DNA of 64,000 nucleotides from Parus major (GCF_001522545.3 NC_031774.1:22368566-22432565); one strand, 5' to 3'. Positions 1-14,724 are shown, counted from the first letter of the stretch. Notes: generated from the sequence alone by a model not told the origin. Made by a program: numbers and translations.

Positions 1-1179
1 CTTCATGCTGGAAATACTTGAGCAGGCTTGGCCATGCAACCTTAATGATATTAATTCACTGGGCTGCACGTTTGAGCTACTTAATTAATTAACTAGCTGT
101 ATGTTTCAGCTACTGTTACTATGCAGCCCATTCAGTGTTCCTGCCCTTCTCTGACTGACTGGAAAAATTCTAATTCGGATGGAAAAGAGAAATTCATCTG
201 CTCCCCAACTCCAGGATTATTTGCCTGAAGGGGTAACCTGGCCTCTCCTGTGGCCTGTTCTTTACTGAGGAGCACAGATGATACCCAGAGAATTGTGTTG
301 GCAATACTCAGTTGTTTATAGGATTTTGCAAGACTTTACACAGTGATTTCCTGTCCTCCTTCCCAGTAAAGTTATTGATTTCTCCTCCTTCTCCTTCTCC
401 ACTGAAGGATTTGAGAGAGTAATTTCTGAAAGGGCTGAGGCCATTTTTGAGAACACAGTTTATTTAAGACAGAGAGATGAAACATTTGCCTCAGAAACCA
501 GATGCAAATGACAACAACAGTGTTTACACCTCTGACACACCACAAAGAAGAGCTGGGACTGCAGATTTTTCTGACAAGGAACAGATCTAACTCTGCATTC
601 ATTTATGGAAGAATCTTTGCAAAGCCCAACAAGCAAAAGGGACAAGTGAAAATGGAACAGGGGCGGGGGAGAGAGAGACAGAATGAGAGAAGGATCAAGG
701 AGAAAGAAGTTGTGTAGGACAGGACACCAATGAGGGAGTTAGATACCTAGCAGAGCTAGATAGAGCTGAAAATAGGCTGAGGGTTAAAGAGTGAAGCCAG
801 TTGTCAGCAATATTGTGACAGAAGCAAAGACAGCCCCAGCAGTAAGCAGCTCAGGACATGTTGTTGTTCCAGAGACAGCATTACAGAGGCACCCCAACAC
901 CATTGCCACTGCCAGAAATGGGCTGCATTACAAATGTCCATAGTTTTGTCTTAGATGGGCCCCCTGTAGAAGTTAAAAACCAAGGAATGATACATTTGGT
1001 TTTCCATTGGATTTCTCCCTCCAGACAAAGCAAGACTGAACTGGAAGTGCTAAAGCCCCTATCACTGTAGGATTTGGGGTGAGGTGGGGGGTTACAGGTA
1101 ACAACAACAAGGATCACAATTATTTATTCAGACAATAATTTGAGCTGTTATTTGCAATTCATTAAGAGCAAGGATGGAT

Positions 1180-1775
1180 ATCTTGGACGTCGGAGCAGCC
1201 ACTGTGCCCATCTCCCGTTTCATGGTTTGCAAGCCTTGTCAGCACACCCAAAAGAGCAGCAATTCCTTCTGGCTCTAACAAAACCGAGAGGAGATGCTGC
1301 TAGTTAGCAAGCAAAGTCTCAAAAGCACCTATGAATTGTGAACTAGCGAGCTCAGGGATGACCATCACCACCTAAGGGTGTTCATACAGGACTTCTTGCT
1401 CCCGGTATTCCACAGGCTCCAACCACCAGAGCGATCTAAAGTTTTCCAACACAGGGAACAACTGTTAGGGTCGTAACCAAAGCACAAAAAAATGACCTCC
1501 AACCAGCAGAGAGAAATCATGCACCTGGCAGTCGTGCATATTTTGTGCTTTCTAGATCAAAATGAACACAAACTTTAATTGAAACTTATTTCACCCGTGA
1601 AGGAAGAGCAAAACTAAGCACACCGTTTTCAAATCCTACTGCGGTGACACACAGGCTTGCGTTTCCTTTATTCCAGTAGAGGGCAAGAGCTACACAAGGA
1701 AGAGTATTTGAGAAGGCAATTAGGTCTGAGTAAAGGGAAAGGTAAAAGAAAAGATTTTCCAGACTCATGTCGTCT
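1180..1775. promoter_or_regulatory. CpG-enriched patch in CpG-poor DNA
   Basis: About 14 CpG dinucleotides fall in roughly 600 bases, for example in GACGTCGG, CTCCCGTT, AACCGAG, TAGCGAG, CCCGGT, AGCGAT and GGTCGTAA. Neighbouring kilobases hold only a few. It does not reach classical CpG-island density. CpG retention in a gene desert can mark an unmethylated regulatory element. That reading is inference. Confidence 0.3.
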
Positions 1776-4700
1776 AAATGTCATTTTTAATAGTATTAAA
1801 TAGAATTTTTTGCAGGTTTCTTTCAGCTCTTACAATAACATGCAATGCAACAACTAAAGCTTCTCTTCATGCCTTTAAAAAAATCTAATAAGATCACAGC
1901 AGTTCACTCACTGCTTTGATGATACATAATTCCCATCCCTCCAGACTGCATGCACTCATTTGTTCCACCAAGTTTACAGTGAACTGTTTGGAAAGATGAT
2001 CTGAACTGACAACAATTCCATTGCACAAATTGACAGTGCTGTGCTTCACACACACCCCTCTGAAAAGCTCATACAGAAGAAAGATGCACAGGTTCCTTCA
2101 GTTTAACACTTGATAAATAACAATATAAATGTAAAGTGGCAATCTGGTTCTGTTTACTGGACAAATACACAGAAACACTAAGGCTGCACAATTATCAGGG
2201 GATGTGGCCCTCTTTAGCCATGAAGGAGCCAGTGAAGTGCTGATTGAGCTCTTGAGCACTGCTAGATTATCTATATGTCTGGTAGAAATATCTGTGTGGC
2301 CAAAGTAATAGCAATAGCAATTTAGATCCTGTTAAAGAACAACAACAAAAGCCAGAGTCTTTTAGGGGTAATATTAGGTACCAATTTAGCAGTTTATATT
2401 TGATAACATACATCAGAATTTTAAAAAATACAAAATAGGATCAGAATCTACAGAGTGCATCAGTTAAGTTTTAAATTTATACAGTATTTAAATATGAGAC
2501 TCATTCAACACGTACTTTTTTATATCAATGTGAATGAAAATAAGGGAAATAGAATGCAATATGAACATCAGAAGAAAGCATTGCAAGAGTAGAAAGAAAG
2601 GGTGACATCTTCCCTCACCTAATTCCTTTAAAATTGAGTTGGACAAGCCCTGAGATCACACTGAGTGAAGGGCAAAAAAATCCTGTAATAAACTGTGGAA
2701 ATGGACTGACACGATCTGTGTAGACCAATCCTTTCTGTCTTTGAGGGAATTCTGTGGATGTAAGCATACTGTTGGTCCGGCAATTAACATATGAATATTT
2801 GGCTCTGACATTTCTTATCAGCTAAGTATAAATTCCTGCCAGGTTGCTTCCTGCAACATTTGGCAAATGAACCCATTTTGATTAGAAGGTAATTTATTGC
2901 ACACTGGAGTTCAGTGGGTGTGATCATTGAAAATGACAGATTAACAATTGACAGTTTGGGGAAATAATAGGAACAACTACATATTTACACACAGAGATGG
3001 AGATGACATCTCTAATGTAAACACTTGCAAGCAGCTTTTCATAATGACACAAATCACAATGACTGATAAACCCAGGAGCCAACACTCTCAGCAACAGGAC
3101 TGCAGAGATAGGCAGCCTCCTGATCCCACAGGCAGCTTGCTACTCCAGTGAACAGAGTTCCCAAAATACCAAGTAAGCATTCTTCTGCTGAGAGAGGTTT
3201 AGGCTGCCTATAAAACAACCCAATGCAGAGTTAAACTAGCTCATTTGGGCAGCGGTAGCTATGCAGTTATAAAAGGAAGAACTGCAAAAGCAACATAAGC
3301 TGAATAAATCCTTAGGGAACTAGTCCTGAATGGCTGCAGCTGATTTAACACCAAGCATAAACATTTGTGTAAGCCTAGGTTCTGAGATGCACTTACAAGC
3401 TGAGAACCTCAGTCTAGGCTGATTTTCAGAGTGCCACATCAACTTGAGGAAGCTGCCAGTGGGCCAGAGATACCTCATAACTTTGAAAAAAAGATGTCAA
3501 CAAATAAAAATCCTGGTTATGCCAGCAATTTGTTATGCTTCCTTTGAGTAATTCTGGGTTTTTCTATACTTGGGGTACTTCAGTATATAACATATTCCTA
3601 CCTCTAACAGAATTGCTTTTAGAGGTTAACTTTGCCCAGTGAACAGTCTGCAAGTGAAAAGCATTTTACTGCTGTTTAAGGGCAACTTTCGAAATTTGCT
3701 GGGAGGAAAAAATAAACTTGCACAAATGTTGTTACAGAGCTTTAAAGTCCACAAATGCACAGAAACTTTGAAGGAAGAATCACTTATAAAACCACCCAGA
3801 AGACAGCAGACTGTTCAAGCAAATGTTGTCAGATAATGCAACTAACTGCTGCTGCAGACTCATCATAAATTTAGCAGGAGACAAATGCACTTCCTATTGA
3901 CCCTTGCTAAATCTTTAAACTAACATCTTCACAATCTCTCCCAACCCCCTTCAGAGAAACTCATTCCTTTCACTGTTGCACCAACTAAGATGAGTATGAC
4001 CAAAGGCAAAATATGTTCAACAAGACCAGAAGAATAAGAGTGCACAAGATAGACAAAGCTGGAATATGGCCCAGAAGCTATTAGCTAGCCTACAGGTTAG
4101 GCATGAACAATTTCAGTTTATATGAACAACTTAGAATTTAATAAAAAGCAACACCATTTTTATTTATATTTCAGCTTTCTAAATATTTAAATTTTAAAAA
4201 AATGGGCTCCAAAGACCGTTTAAAAGTTCCTCCCCATTTGCCCTTATTAAGCTAAGAAGGAAACCAAAAAGTAAAACAATTGAGATGCATTGATACACTC
4301 AGATATGAAATCACCAAAAATGTCTTTATACATTGGAGATTCCTGCAAAGAGGATTCCCATGGCTGTATTTTATTTAATGGGAGCCTAAATTAAGACATT
4401 GGTGTCTAACAAGCTGTAACCAGATCCAACAGGCATTGAAGTCAGAAGAGTCAGGCTTTTCTTTAATTCCAGTAGAACTAGTCTTGACTGTCACTGGAGG
4501 AAAGCTTATAAGCAGACTTGATTTGAGTACTCTTAGCAATGTAAACACCATTAGAGGAGAAGGTATGGCTGGCTTTATTATTGCTACCAGGCAGGATGAA
4601 AAGCAGAGTTAAACATTTGAAAGGAGAAATTTTTCTTCCATTGATTTTTCATTACTTTTTTTTTCCTCAGCCAACCATTGCTATCAGCTTCCATATCCCA

Positions 4701-7700
4701 ACACCTCTCCTGGCAGCAGGAAGTGGCTGCCAGGTCTAACACTGGCATAAAGCCAGCTAGGTAGCCACATTTTGCCTATGCCTAAAATTAGGTGTAGCTA
4801 TAAACAGAATAAAAATACAGATACAGTTGCTCTATTAAGGAAATTAATTGAAAAATGAGGTGGGAAGAGGAATAAAGAGAAAAAGAAAGTTAAAAAATAG
4901 ACTTGAAACCTTAAGCTTTGCCTTTTGGAGTAATTAAGCAATGAGTCAGCTTCACTCTCAGGTCTTGTTGAAGACAGTGTTTAATTTCCAGCTGAGGCTA
5001 AACAGAGCCAGGATTTCTGGTTCTCTTATTATTTCTTATACACACCTGTTTCATACAAAGTATAAACCTCTCTTTGACCAAGGCAGAAAGAGTTGTCTTC
5101 AAAAACAAGCCTTTGAATTCCAGGTCAGATAAATGCAACGTGACACTGGAAATGCCTGTTTGCCAGGACTGAAATATCAGGTCTGCCCAAAGAGAAATTC
5201 AATGGCTTAGTGCCTCCTGTAATGCAAAGCAGACACAAGATAGTCACTTAAAACAGGATTATGCATCACAGCTGCTGTGCAAAACAGCCACGCCACATTA
5301 GCAAATTCTTATCATCTAAAGGAGAGAAAAGAACTCAGAGCCAGCACTCCTACCTTAGTAACATCACCATACAAGTGCCTGTCCCAGGAGACAGAGCACC
5401 TCCAGGCACTCACAGGATCAAGAGAAAAGCAACTTTGATTAAAAGAACATGCTGACAGACTCAGCATCTATCTGCAAAACATGTAAACAGTAAACAAATA
5501 CCGTACTTCAAGCATTGTCCAACACTTCCTTAAGTTACAGCTGCTGCACGATCAGGTCAGCTTTTAACCTCATCCTGCTCACAGAGCTCAGGATCACCCA
5601 TGTCTGGAACTGAAGGAGGCAGAGAAATGCACATAAGGTGTGTGAGAAGCAGGTGTAGGTAGAGGTCCCCATCAGAGGCTAGAGAAGGCAGGTTCTCACT
5701 TGGTTTATGGGTAACTGGTCACCTGCTGGGAGAAGGGGCTTTATTCTTTTGCACCTGAAGGTTGACTAAAACCCTCCCCACCCCCTACTCCAGGTGCATT
5801 GTGCATCTTGAATCTGTCTTCTCCCTGTCTCCACAAGAGGTGTGTTATGTATTTGCTTTCCTGATATTGATCTGAGAGTATTTGTGTTTCCAGAGTCCCT
5901 AGAGGAGAGTTTATTGCAATTTAAATATATATTGCATTTGCTTTTAATGATTTTTGTGGGATACATGTTTTCATCTGCAGCCTCTTCCTATGTTATACTG
6001 TTCTGCTTTCTAACCAATATTTCTAAACAGAGCATGTGGAGGTTTTTACTTGCCTTATGCAAATTGCATATTCCAACTTGAGCTGAAGACAGGAAAGCAG
6101 TGCCATGAGGTCAGCGTTCATACAGAGTACAGAAAAGATGACAGATAAAAAAAATACAAAGAAAACTCAAGGAACTGATGGTTATTCTCAGCAAGAAAAC
6201 TTTAAAAGCTGACCACACATAGCAGAATAAAACTGGGAACACATGGTCAGGACTAGTTTTAAGTCCTCAAGTACTGAGAAGAATTGTATAAAAGTTTCTG
6301 AGGCCTCATTAAGTGCTGGCCACTAAAATAAAAAGTGGAAATGGAGATAAGGCATGGTTTTTTAGGGACCAGCTCTCCATGATTTTTCATGGCTTTCAAA
6401 GGGAAAGTACCCATACTTGTAGGCAGTTTCATCTTATGAGAATATAGCCAAGTTCAGCAGATTTAAAGGATGCTGCAGCACCATCAGGTGACTGACCTCC
6501 TTTTCCTGGGATTGTGGCATCCATTTAGATTCCCTGCTCTGGATAAACCTTTTCATTTTGGCAGAGAGGCCATCAAAATCACCTGGAGAAGGGGAACTGT
6601 TTTACACAAACTGTGCAGAGGCTGATCATCTGTAGCACCTGAGAACAGGAAATCAGGCCTGTGCACCTCAGCCTGGCATTTGTTTCTGCCCTGTGGGTAG
6701 CAACCCTGTAATCTGGGGGTTTTTGGAATTGCAGAGGGCATGAGCACCTCCCAGGTTCCTCACCTGGAGGAGTTTGTAAGACACTCCAAGGCAGGAGGAC
6801 AACCATTAAGATAGAACAACATAAAGTATCTCCTCCTTGGTTTTGAAAGTGTCCTACTCCCTTTTCAGACAGAAAATGTCCATTTACAAAGCCTGCAGGA
6901 ACTCAGCAGGACCCACACTGTGCTGGAGAGCATGGTGAGCCACACTGGCTCCCAAAAGAGAAACAGAGAAATCACTGAGCCTCTGGGATGGCTCCTGCTG
7001 CTGGTTCAAGCCACACAAGTCCTCCCCTACTGTGTGTGTCAGGCCCTGTGAGACCCAGCTGAGTCCTTAGCTCACCATCAGATGGAAGTCCTCGCCTCTT
7101 ATCACACTTTGATTCTGTGAGAAGCAGCTGCTTTTATTTCCTAACTTTTGCTGAGACCAGACTGACTAGGTTACCCATTTTGTGCCTGTTTGAGGTCCCC
7201 TCATCACTGCAGCCCACAGCTCTGCAGGTGAGGTTCTGCTGACCCTGGAATCATTTTGCATCTTTTCAGCACAACTCGCAGGTTTCTAAAAAGTGTAGCC
7301 CCTTGCTCATCTTTCCTCCTGTACCTCTAAAAGCACAATGCACTGCTGTATCTCTCAGCTAAGATTTATGAATAAAACAGTGTTATGAACCTACAACTCT
7401 GTTACACCTATGACTCATTTCAAAAGCCTCTCAAGTGGAGTGGCCCAATTAACAGGTACCTGTGCAGTTTCCTATGGCTCACATCTGTTAGACACTTTTC
7501 AAAAGTAGAGTCTTGCTGCAACATCATCAGAGCAGCCTATTACCCTAAGGCTGAAACACAGCAGTTTTTCTTTAGAGTCTCTTTTTCTGTCCTTGAAACA
7601 CAGTATCTTCTGCCTGCTCTATGCAGTGTCACACGTTTCTCCCTAACAGGGGTTTTGTCCTACTGGGGAGTCAAGCAGATGTGAGAGCCCCATGTAACTT

Positions 7701-9139
7701 CACAAAAAATCAAGAACAGCCACTTGTGTTGAAATACCTGGAGCTCAATATGTGTTCTCAAGCAGTGTCCCCTCAAAGTCAGTGAGCAAAGCAGACAGGC
7801 TAATCCTGGTACACAATTTACAACACCCATCTCACATTACTGCTGTCCCCAGAGCAGAAGATTCTCAAGGACACTGTGGGGTGTACGCAATATCCATGAC
7901 ATGACACAAAGCAAAAAATCATTTCACAGGTCATTAAAACTCTCAGCATTCAGCCATTTTGTTCTTCATGTGTTGCACATTTAGTGATTTCAAGAGATTT
8001 CACATATTTTAGTCTTTCGGGATTTGATTATTCTCTTCCTGCAAAGAAAGCTGAGAAATCAACTTTGAGGAGGTCCAGAGGCAGCACTGGAGGAGAAAAT
8101 TTTACTTCCAAAACAGCAAATAGGCTTGCATGCCTTCAAGCTCTTGTTCTTCCCCTTTCATATGATCTGCACTGGAGATGCCATTCATTGTCCAGGTGAA
8201 CTAAAACACAACCAAAGAGTGGTTTCCAAAAAGATTCCTCTCTCAGGAACTGCTGTGACTACAGTCTCACTTGCTGCTCTTCCTATTCAGACAAATCCAG
8301 AAAACTCTGTCCAGTCTTTAACCCTTAACTGCACATCTAGAGCTGAACACCTTTGGGCTGCCAAAAATCCTCAGAAGCCCTGGATTAGCTATGGTAGCAC
8401 ATCACCTCACGAGATTTGAAATCTTACACCTCCTCATGATGGCAGAAACATTTGCACATTTTTAGTGCCATGATACATTGTTGAGACAACCTTATTTACT
8501 ATCAGGCAGTCCTCTTTATTATGAATAGTTTCTGAATCCCTCATTTTACTTTGATTTGAAGAGCCAGGGATATGCCTGTAGATTATGCTAAAGCCACTAT
8601 TTAAAAATGCTCAGATTTTTCAGCCGTCAAATCTTCATCAAGTCTCAACCTCTTTGCTTTGTGAATCAGGATATGACCACAACATCCCAGAGAATGTAAG
8701 GTGAAGATTTATGTTAGGTGGCTTAGGTGCACAAGGGAGTCTGCAAAATGCTCCTGAGAAGCAAAGCAATCCCAGACAGAACTCTCTGCAGTCACTGACG
8801 GCTTTCAAAGTTATTTCTGTGGGCCAGTATTTTGCAGTGCAGATGTACTGGCAGTTCCAAGCAAAAATGCTTTGTGTACTGGGCCCAGGCTTTGTCTCTG
8901 TTCTGTTAGCTGTTGAATCCTTTGTGCATGCTCTTATTCTCCATAAAATCCAGCACTGCCCCTGGCTGGATGCTCCTCAGCTCTTATGTCAACTCCCCGC
9001 CTCTTCATCTGCTCCTTCTCTGCCCACTGCAGAGAGCTCTGATTACAGCGAGCCTCTCTCTTTGCAGGTGGCATTGCTCTAGTGAGCTGGCTGCATGTAG
9101 AAAGTCATGTCCCCACATGTTAATATCTCCATCCTTAGC

Positions 9140-9615
9140 ACCGTAACTCAGATAAGAGTTTTGGGTTCCCATGCAGTGAACGGGAAGAGGCATAAGCTGA
9201 AATCCGTAACACAGGAAATACCAATCCAGTTTCACGAGCGCTACTGTGTGTCCTTTGCCACACGGACGAGAGAATTCCTTAGCAATCTGTCCACGCTTTC
9301 CTGGTTATCACAACTCAATTCCTCCTAATTTTGAACCTCTATGCAAAGATCTGGGACGTTTAGAGACATGCAATTATAAATAGCGTCGCCCCATCTTGAC
9401 CTGAGCCGGAGTGCCTTGAAGGGCAGCCACAGAGCAGAACTGATGGCTCTCATCAGTCACACGCCCGCTGCAGCAGAGCTGTGCAGAGCAGGATGCTGTG
9501 CTCCGGCCTCCTGCGCCCCTGCTGAGCATTAGCCTCGCTAACAGACCTATTGGTAGGGAATACCTTTTCAATTGGTAAAGTCACAGCTGTAAAGGCTCCT
9601 GGCCACGGAAATACA
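9140..9615 (+). promoter_or_regulatory. CpG-enriched patch with TATA box (candidate promoter or enhancer)
   Basis: Around 16 CpGs occur in about 475 bases, including ACGAGCGCT, CACGGACGAG, AGCGTCGCC, ACGCCCGC and CTGCGCCCC. This is well above the surrounding density. A perfect TATAAATA lies at 9375-9382 on the plus strand, with GC-richer sequence starting just downstream where a transcription start would be expected. No recognisable coding exon follows, so if it is a promoter it may serve a noncoding RNA. An enhancer is equally possible. The assignment rests on composition only. Confidence 0.3.
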
Positions 9616-12600
9616 AATCCATCACGGTTTTTAATAGCAGTGTTTTTACTGTCTGCTCTGGGCTTTGAATTTCTTATGTACAACACAAAATAATTTAAGT
9701 AATGTGCAGTTAAATATAACCCATTTTAATCAGTTTGGGAGAGTAACCAAAAAAATGTAGTTATTATTTAAGTTTCATGCAACAACACCCAGCACATTTA
9801 AAATGTTAAAGCCAGGTATGAACCTTTTGATAAATATTATTCTTAAAGGATTAAATTTTGTACTTATATTTATCAGTCTTACAAAATAAGACATCAATAT
9901 AAGGCTATTTTCTGTCTACCCAAAAAAAATCTCATGTAGAAAATTTGTTAATTCATCTTTCTTCAAGACATTACTCCCCCCTTTCAGTTATCCCCAGAAC
10001 TCCCCTGGAGGGAAATAACACTTAGGTTCTGTCTTTTTAACTCGCCTGATTTACATAGCTCTAATGATATTTAAGTGCCTTTGGCTGCACTTTCCTTTCT
10101 TTTCCTCGTTTCTTTACTCCCAAACTCTCAAGGCAGATGAAGTAACAGTTGGCAGCATCTTGCTCATTACGGCATTGCCTGTGCTGTTCTGAGTCATGCC
10201 ACCATGGCTGCAGCTGGCTGAGCAGCTCTCCAGTCCTCCCAATAATTCCAGTTTTCCTTTGGGAAGACACTTCTGACTAAGTGTCCTTTGCAAATGGGGG
10301 GAAAGAGCTCTTCTTTGGAGTCACATTGTTCTCTCAGGAGCAAGGGCTGCAGGAAAATAGAGAGGTGCAGAAGATCAGGGCAGTTCTCTCTCAAGCCTGA
10401 CCTCTCCACTTGGATGAGTGATGGGGACACATCCTGTGAGCCTTTCATCTGCACAGTCTATGCCAGATAGAGAAAACACAGACATCACTCTGCACAACAA
10501 GGCCAGAGTAGAGAAAAATTACAACTAACATTGATAAAAAATAACAGGACTGAAGAGATGCACAAGAGGACAGATTTGAATTTGGGAGTTGAATTTATAG
10601 CTTAGGGTTTGGGCAGACATGGAGTTGAAGAGTTCCTGTAGACAGAATGAAAGGAATCTTGTTAAAGACAAGCAATCTCTCTCACTTGCTAAGGGTAAAT
10701 TTTGAGGTGGCCACCACACACCACCAACGTCTTTTAGGGATGAATATATTTCCATATTCACAGTCATCAACTGACAATTGCCCTTCCTTGTTATTCAGCT
10801 TTCCTTTCTTTTCCTCTTTTGATTTTCTTTCCATTTTGTTTTTTCTCTGTGGAAAGAAAATTGAAGCACGGGAAACAGAAATAACTGCTTTTCTTCACTG
10901 CTCCCCTGATAGTCCATATGGGGAAGGAAAAATAGAAACCATTCCTGTCAGTCCCAAAGTCTTGCCGGCAGTCAGACATATACACAATTTCTGCTCTCTG
11001 TCTTTCTAAAAAGGGACTGGAGTCCTCACTGCACACACGGGCAGAAGATGTGGATGACAATCCCTGTCTCATGAGTCCTTGTGATTGTCTCTGAAGTGAT
11101 GGTTTCCAAATGAATATGTGGACCACAATTGATATTTAAACTTTTTGAAGTGCCTTGAAAAATATCCTCAAAGGTGCCTAAAAACTATTTTAATCCATGC
11201 TGTCTTCCTTTCCTTTTGTCTACAACAGCCACATGCCACCTTCTGCACAGATGCCTGGCACAGTGCTGTTGAGAGCCTCTGCTGTCACCATGTCACCGTG
11301 ATCAAGCACGGTTCTCTTTGTGATGGAAATCCAAACAAACTGCATCCAGGAATACCTGCATTGTTGAGCTTTTTGCTTCACACAGAATAGGTAGGTGCAA
11401 GAAGTGCAAGCTTGCAGCAGTTCATATCCAGGATCTTAAACAAGAATACTGCTAAAACAGAAAAGCTGTCAGAATCACTTAGGTTCCCATGTGATCTCCT
11501 ATCACCAGTCTCAGTGTATGCATCTGTGCTCTTAATAGTCCATCACCCCTTCTTTTTTTTTTTCCTCCAAATGTGCATTTCCCAAGAAATATTTTGCCCA
11601 AAGTATACAAGGTTATTTTTGTTAAACCAAAAGGAAAAATTTACTCTTCCATTACTTTCAGACAACTAATAAAAATGCTTCTTTCTAACAGAAAATGACA
11701 GTCTTTCATGTAAAAACTAATAAAGGTAAAGATTAATGCATTCCTTTTATAGGTCACAATATCATCTCCTAAAATTTTGTGAGGACTGAACTATTGCGTG
11801 TGATTACATTTAACCAATAAAATCCTTTGAAAGGCAAATCCGTCTCTTTCAAAGGTTTAATGGGAACAAGACCCTTCAGGGTATTTATGTTATTACCTTT
11901 TTGGCTATTGTGAGTTTACTGTTTGGTTTAGAATAGATCAGTGTAGAAACATAGGAGATTATTCTCTTTTTACATTTTAGAAGAAATCTCTACCATACCA
12001 ATGTACAGTTGGTACAATAATGGCAGAATAATCTTACAACCAATCCCATATATTAGGGTGTGACCTTGAAACCATAACAAAAACCATCACACACATCAGT
12101 GTGCTAGAGGAGGGAGTGCTTCTTGGCACACAGACAAAATGTTCCAAAGGATGAATCTACATCTCCCAGGTTTCTGATGCAGACTCTAAATCTCTCTATC
12201 TGCCCACCAACACATCATGATCTGCTGATCTTGTTTTCCAAAAATTAAAAGATGCAACCTTTTAATTATCTTAGCACTGCTAAGGAACATACATTCCTAG
12301 GTTGGGATGAAACTCCTGCATTATGAAAAATATTGGTTTGGTTTGTTTTTTTTTAAATATGGTGCTCTTAACAGACAGCATTTACATCCTTGCACATCTT
12401 TCGTTATCCCTGGATCACCCAGCCCATAATCTCCACAGCTCTTATTTTAAAATAGAAGCATTTTCTCCATTCCTGTCTCCCAGAGGAACACAATTTTTGT
12501 AGTAGCAAAGGGCAAGATGCTTCCTGGGTACAGACGCCGACAATCCCTGTAGATACGTGAGCAGTTTTAATGTCCAGAATTAGAACTAATCTAGGCAAAA

Positions 12601-14665
12601 GTTCCTATAGTACCCTCAATAAAAATATCAGCACATTTCCCACCTCAGACATTTTGTCCCCCCACTTCTTACTTTCTATTGGGAATTAGCAGAAGCCATC
12701 CTCATGCCTTTGCAGCAATCCTCAAGCCTCCAGCCCCCACCTGGCTTCCCACTGTGTGGCTTGGTCAGAGGAGCACACTGCTCGTACCGAACTGTCTGGC
12801 CCCACACCAGTCTCATATTCCATCACACAGCTCAGAGAGAACGGTGTCTGGACCTAGAGAACATCACAACAGCAGAAAGGTAGCACAGGAGACCCAATCT
12901 CTGTTGAGCATATGGTTTTGACCCAAATGGACTTCCACTGATCTGTGCCCAAGGGAAAGTCTTTTGGGAACTTTTCCTCTCTCAAGGACTGTTGTAAAAA
13001 CAAGGTTTTGGTTTCTCAAAATAATGACACAGGTGTTGTGAGAGTGTTTTTTCTCTTGTCCCACCAGTGGGATAAGGGAGGCATTGTTCCTTGTGCCAAT
13101 CTGGTTAACCTGTATTGGAACACCTTATAAAAAGGGATAAAAAAGCCCAAAATAAAGGCTTTTGCCTCCTGAAATAAACCTTGGATGCTGTGTGTGATTG
13201 AACCCTCACTTTCTACTTCGTGTCCACTAGCAACAGACCTAGTACCTTCAAGTACAGTCTTATTATTTCTCAAAAAAAAAAAAAATCAATCTAGTTATTA
13301 TTTAAGGAACTGGCTAAATTCCATCCTGTCCCACTATAATACCTCTGCATTTTCATTTGAAGACATGCTTCTCTTTAATTTCCAATGTCCATTTTTTAAG
13401 CAGCTGCAGCAGAACATGGCAGAAATGAATGCCCATTCTTAAGGATGGGAAGTGAAGAAAAGCTTTAAACCCCTGTGGGATGAATGTTACTGTGACAATG
13501 GAAGACACAGAGATCTTTTTAACAACTTTCTGTTTTGTAATTAGGGAGCAGGATTTTATACTTGCTTTTATTTTATTTTCAGAGCAGTATTGTAATAAAT
13601 ATCTTCCCCTGTCGCTTTTGTTCCTGGAACTGCAGCATCACACAAGCCCAGCAGGACAAAGTGTTCTTGTGAAAAACTGATTTATTCTCTCATCTCTGAC
13701 AATCTAAGATGGAAGGATTAAGTGATGATCCTCTGATCTTCCTTTTCCCTTGTCTCCATGCATATACTTTGCTCTTGCTAGCTTGCTGACCAGTCTCCAA
13801 ATATATTGCTTGAATGGCCCCATTCCATTAGGGAGCTGACATCTCTCCCTTTAGAGTGTTATTAATATCAGTCCTTGAAAGCATTTAACCAATGACAATC
13901 TAACATTAGCTCACAATGGGATTTAAAGACATTACAGTTCATTAATTTATGGTTTAATGCTGCCTTCTTCCAATCTGTTGCCCTTTCTCATTACAAATGG
14001 CAGAAAAAACAAGCTATAATGTCCACAGTATCCTGCATAAAACGCTGCATAAGGGCTTCATTTATTTGTTTACTGGTAGGATTGAAACACACAGATCCTG
14101 TTCCTGTTTTGCAAGTCAATTGCAAAAGAATAACTGCTGGTTGTCTGGCAGATACTATTTTTGCTTCACTTTTCTTCTTCTGACCATTTTTCTTCCTGCC
14201 CAGTCAATTTACATATTATATTTTCCACTCCTATAAAGTATCAGTAAAATATAAGAACCATAACACATTCCAATCAAGCAGAATTCAATAAATAGAATAA
14301 TATAGTTTAAAACTTTTTCTAGGACTTCCTGAGGAAAAGGATAGATTAGCAGTTACAACTGATTTAAGAAATGCAGACAGAATGATGTAGAGTTCTGTCA
14401 TAACCCTAGTTCTTCGCAAAATTGGATCAATGTAATTGAGCTTTACTTGTTCAAAGACAACATAAAGAACAAAAATATGTCAAAATATCTTTCTTGGGAA
14501 TCAGAATAAAATATTCCACATCTTCATTTCATGATCTGTACTTTGAAGTGTGCTTCCTGGCAAGCAGGAGAGCGGCTGTGCTGCCAAGGTCCCGGGAACC
14601 TTGGTGGACACGGTTTGACAGTGTGTGCTGCCAGCAAGGAAAGCCAGCAATTTCCTGGGCTGTGT

Positions 14666-14683
14666 CAGCAGCAGCAGCAGCAG
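14666..14683 (+). repeat. (CAG)6 trinucleotide run
   Basis: Six uninterrupted CAG units sit just 5' of a CR1 fragment. It is short and not within any recognised gene. Confidence 0.85.
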
Positions 14684-14724
14684 CACAGAGCAAGGGAAGT
14701 GATGGACTGCCTCTGCTATGCACA

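Larger units (their letters stand above)
1..14724. other. Gene-poor intergenic DNA, left end
   Basis: I recognise no gene or mobile element across this span. Open frames are short (under about 125 codons), occur on both strands, and match no family I know. Noteworthy local features are two CpG-enriched patches (about 1180-1775 and 9140-9615) and slightly GC-richer blocks near 6.5-7.3 kb and 8.7-9.6 kb. An imperfect inverted repeat at 3372-3420 pairs AGCCTAG with CTAGGCT around two GTTCT/AGAAC arms. The rest is unremarkable AT-rich sequence. Confidence 0.7.

Noticed and set aside
2640..2760. Sequence loosely like a decayed CR1 3' end (CAATCCTTTCTGTCTTTGAG, then ATTCTGTG)
   Set aside because: The match is too short and diverged to call without a repeat-library alignment.
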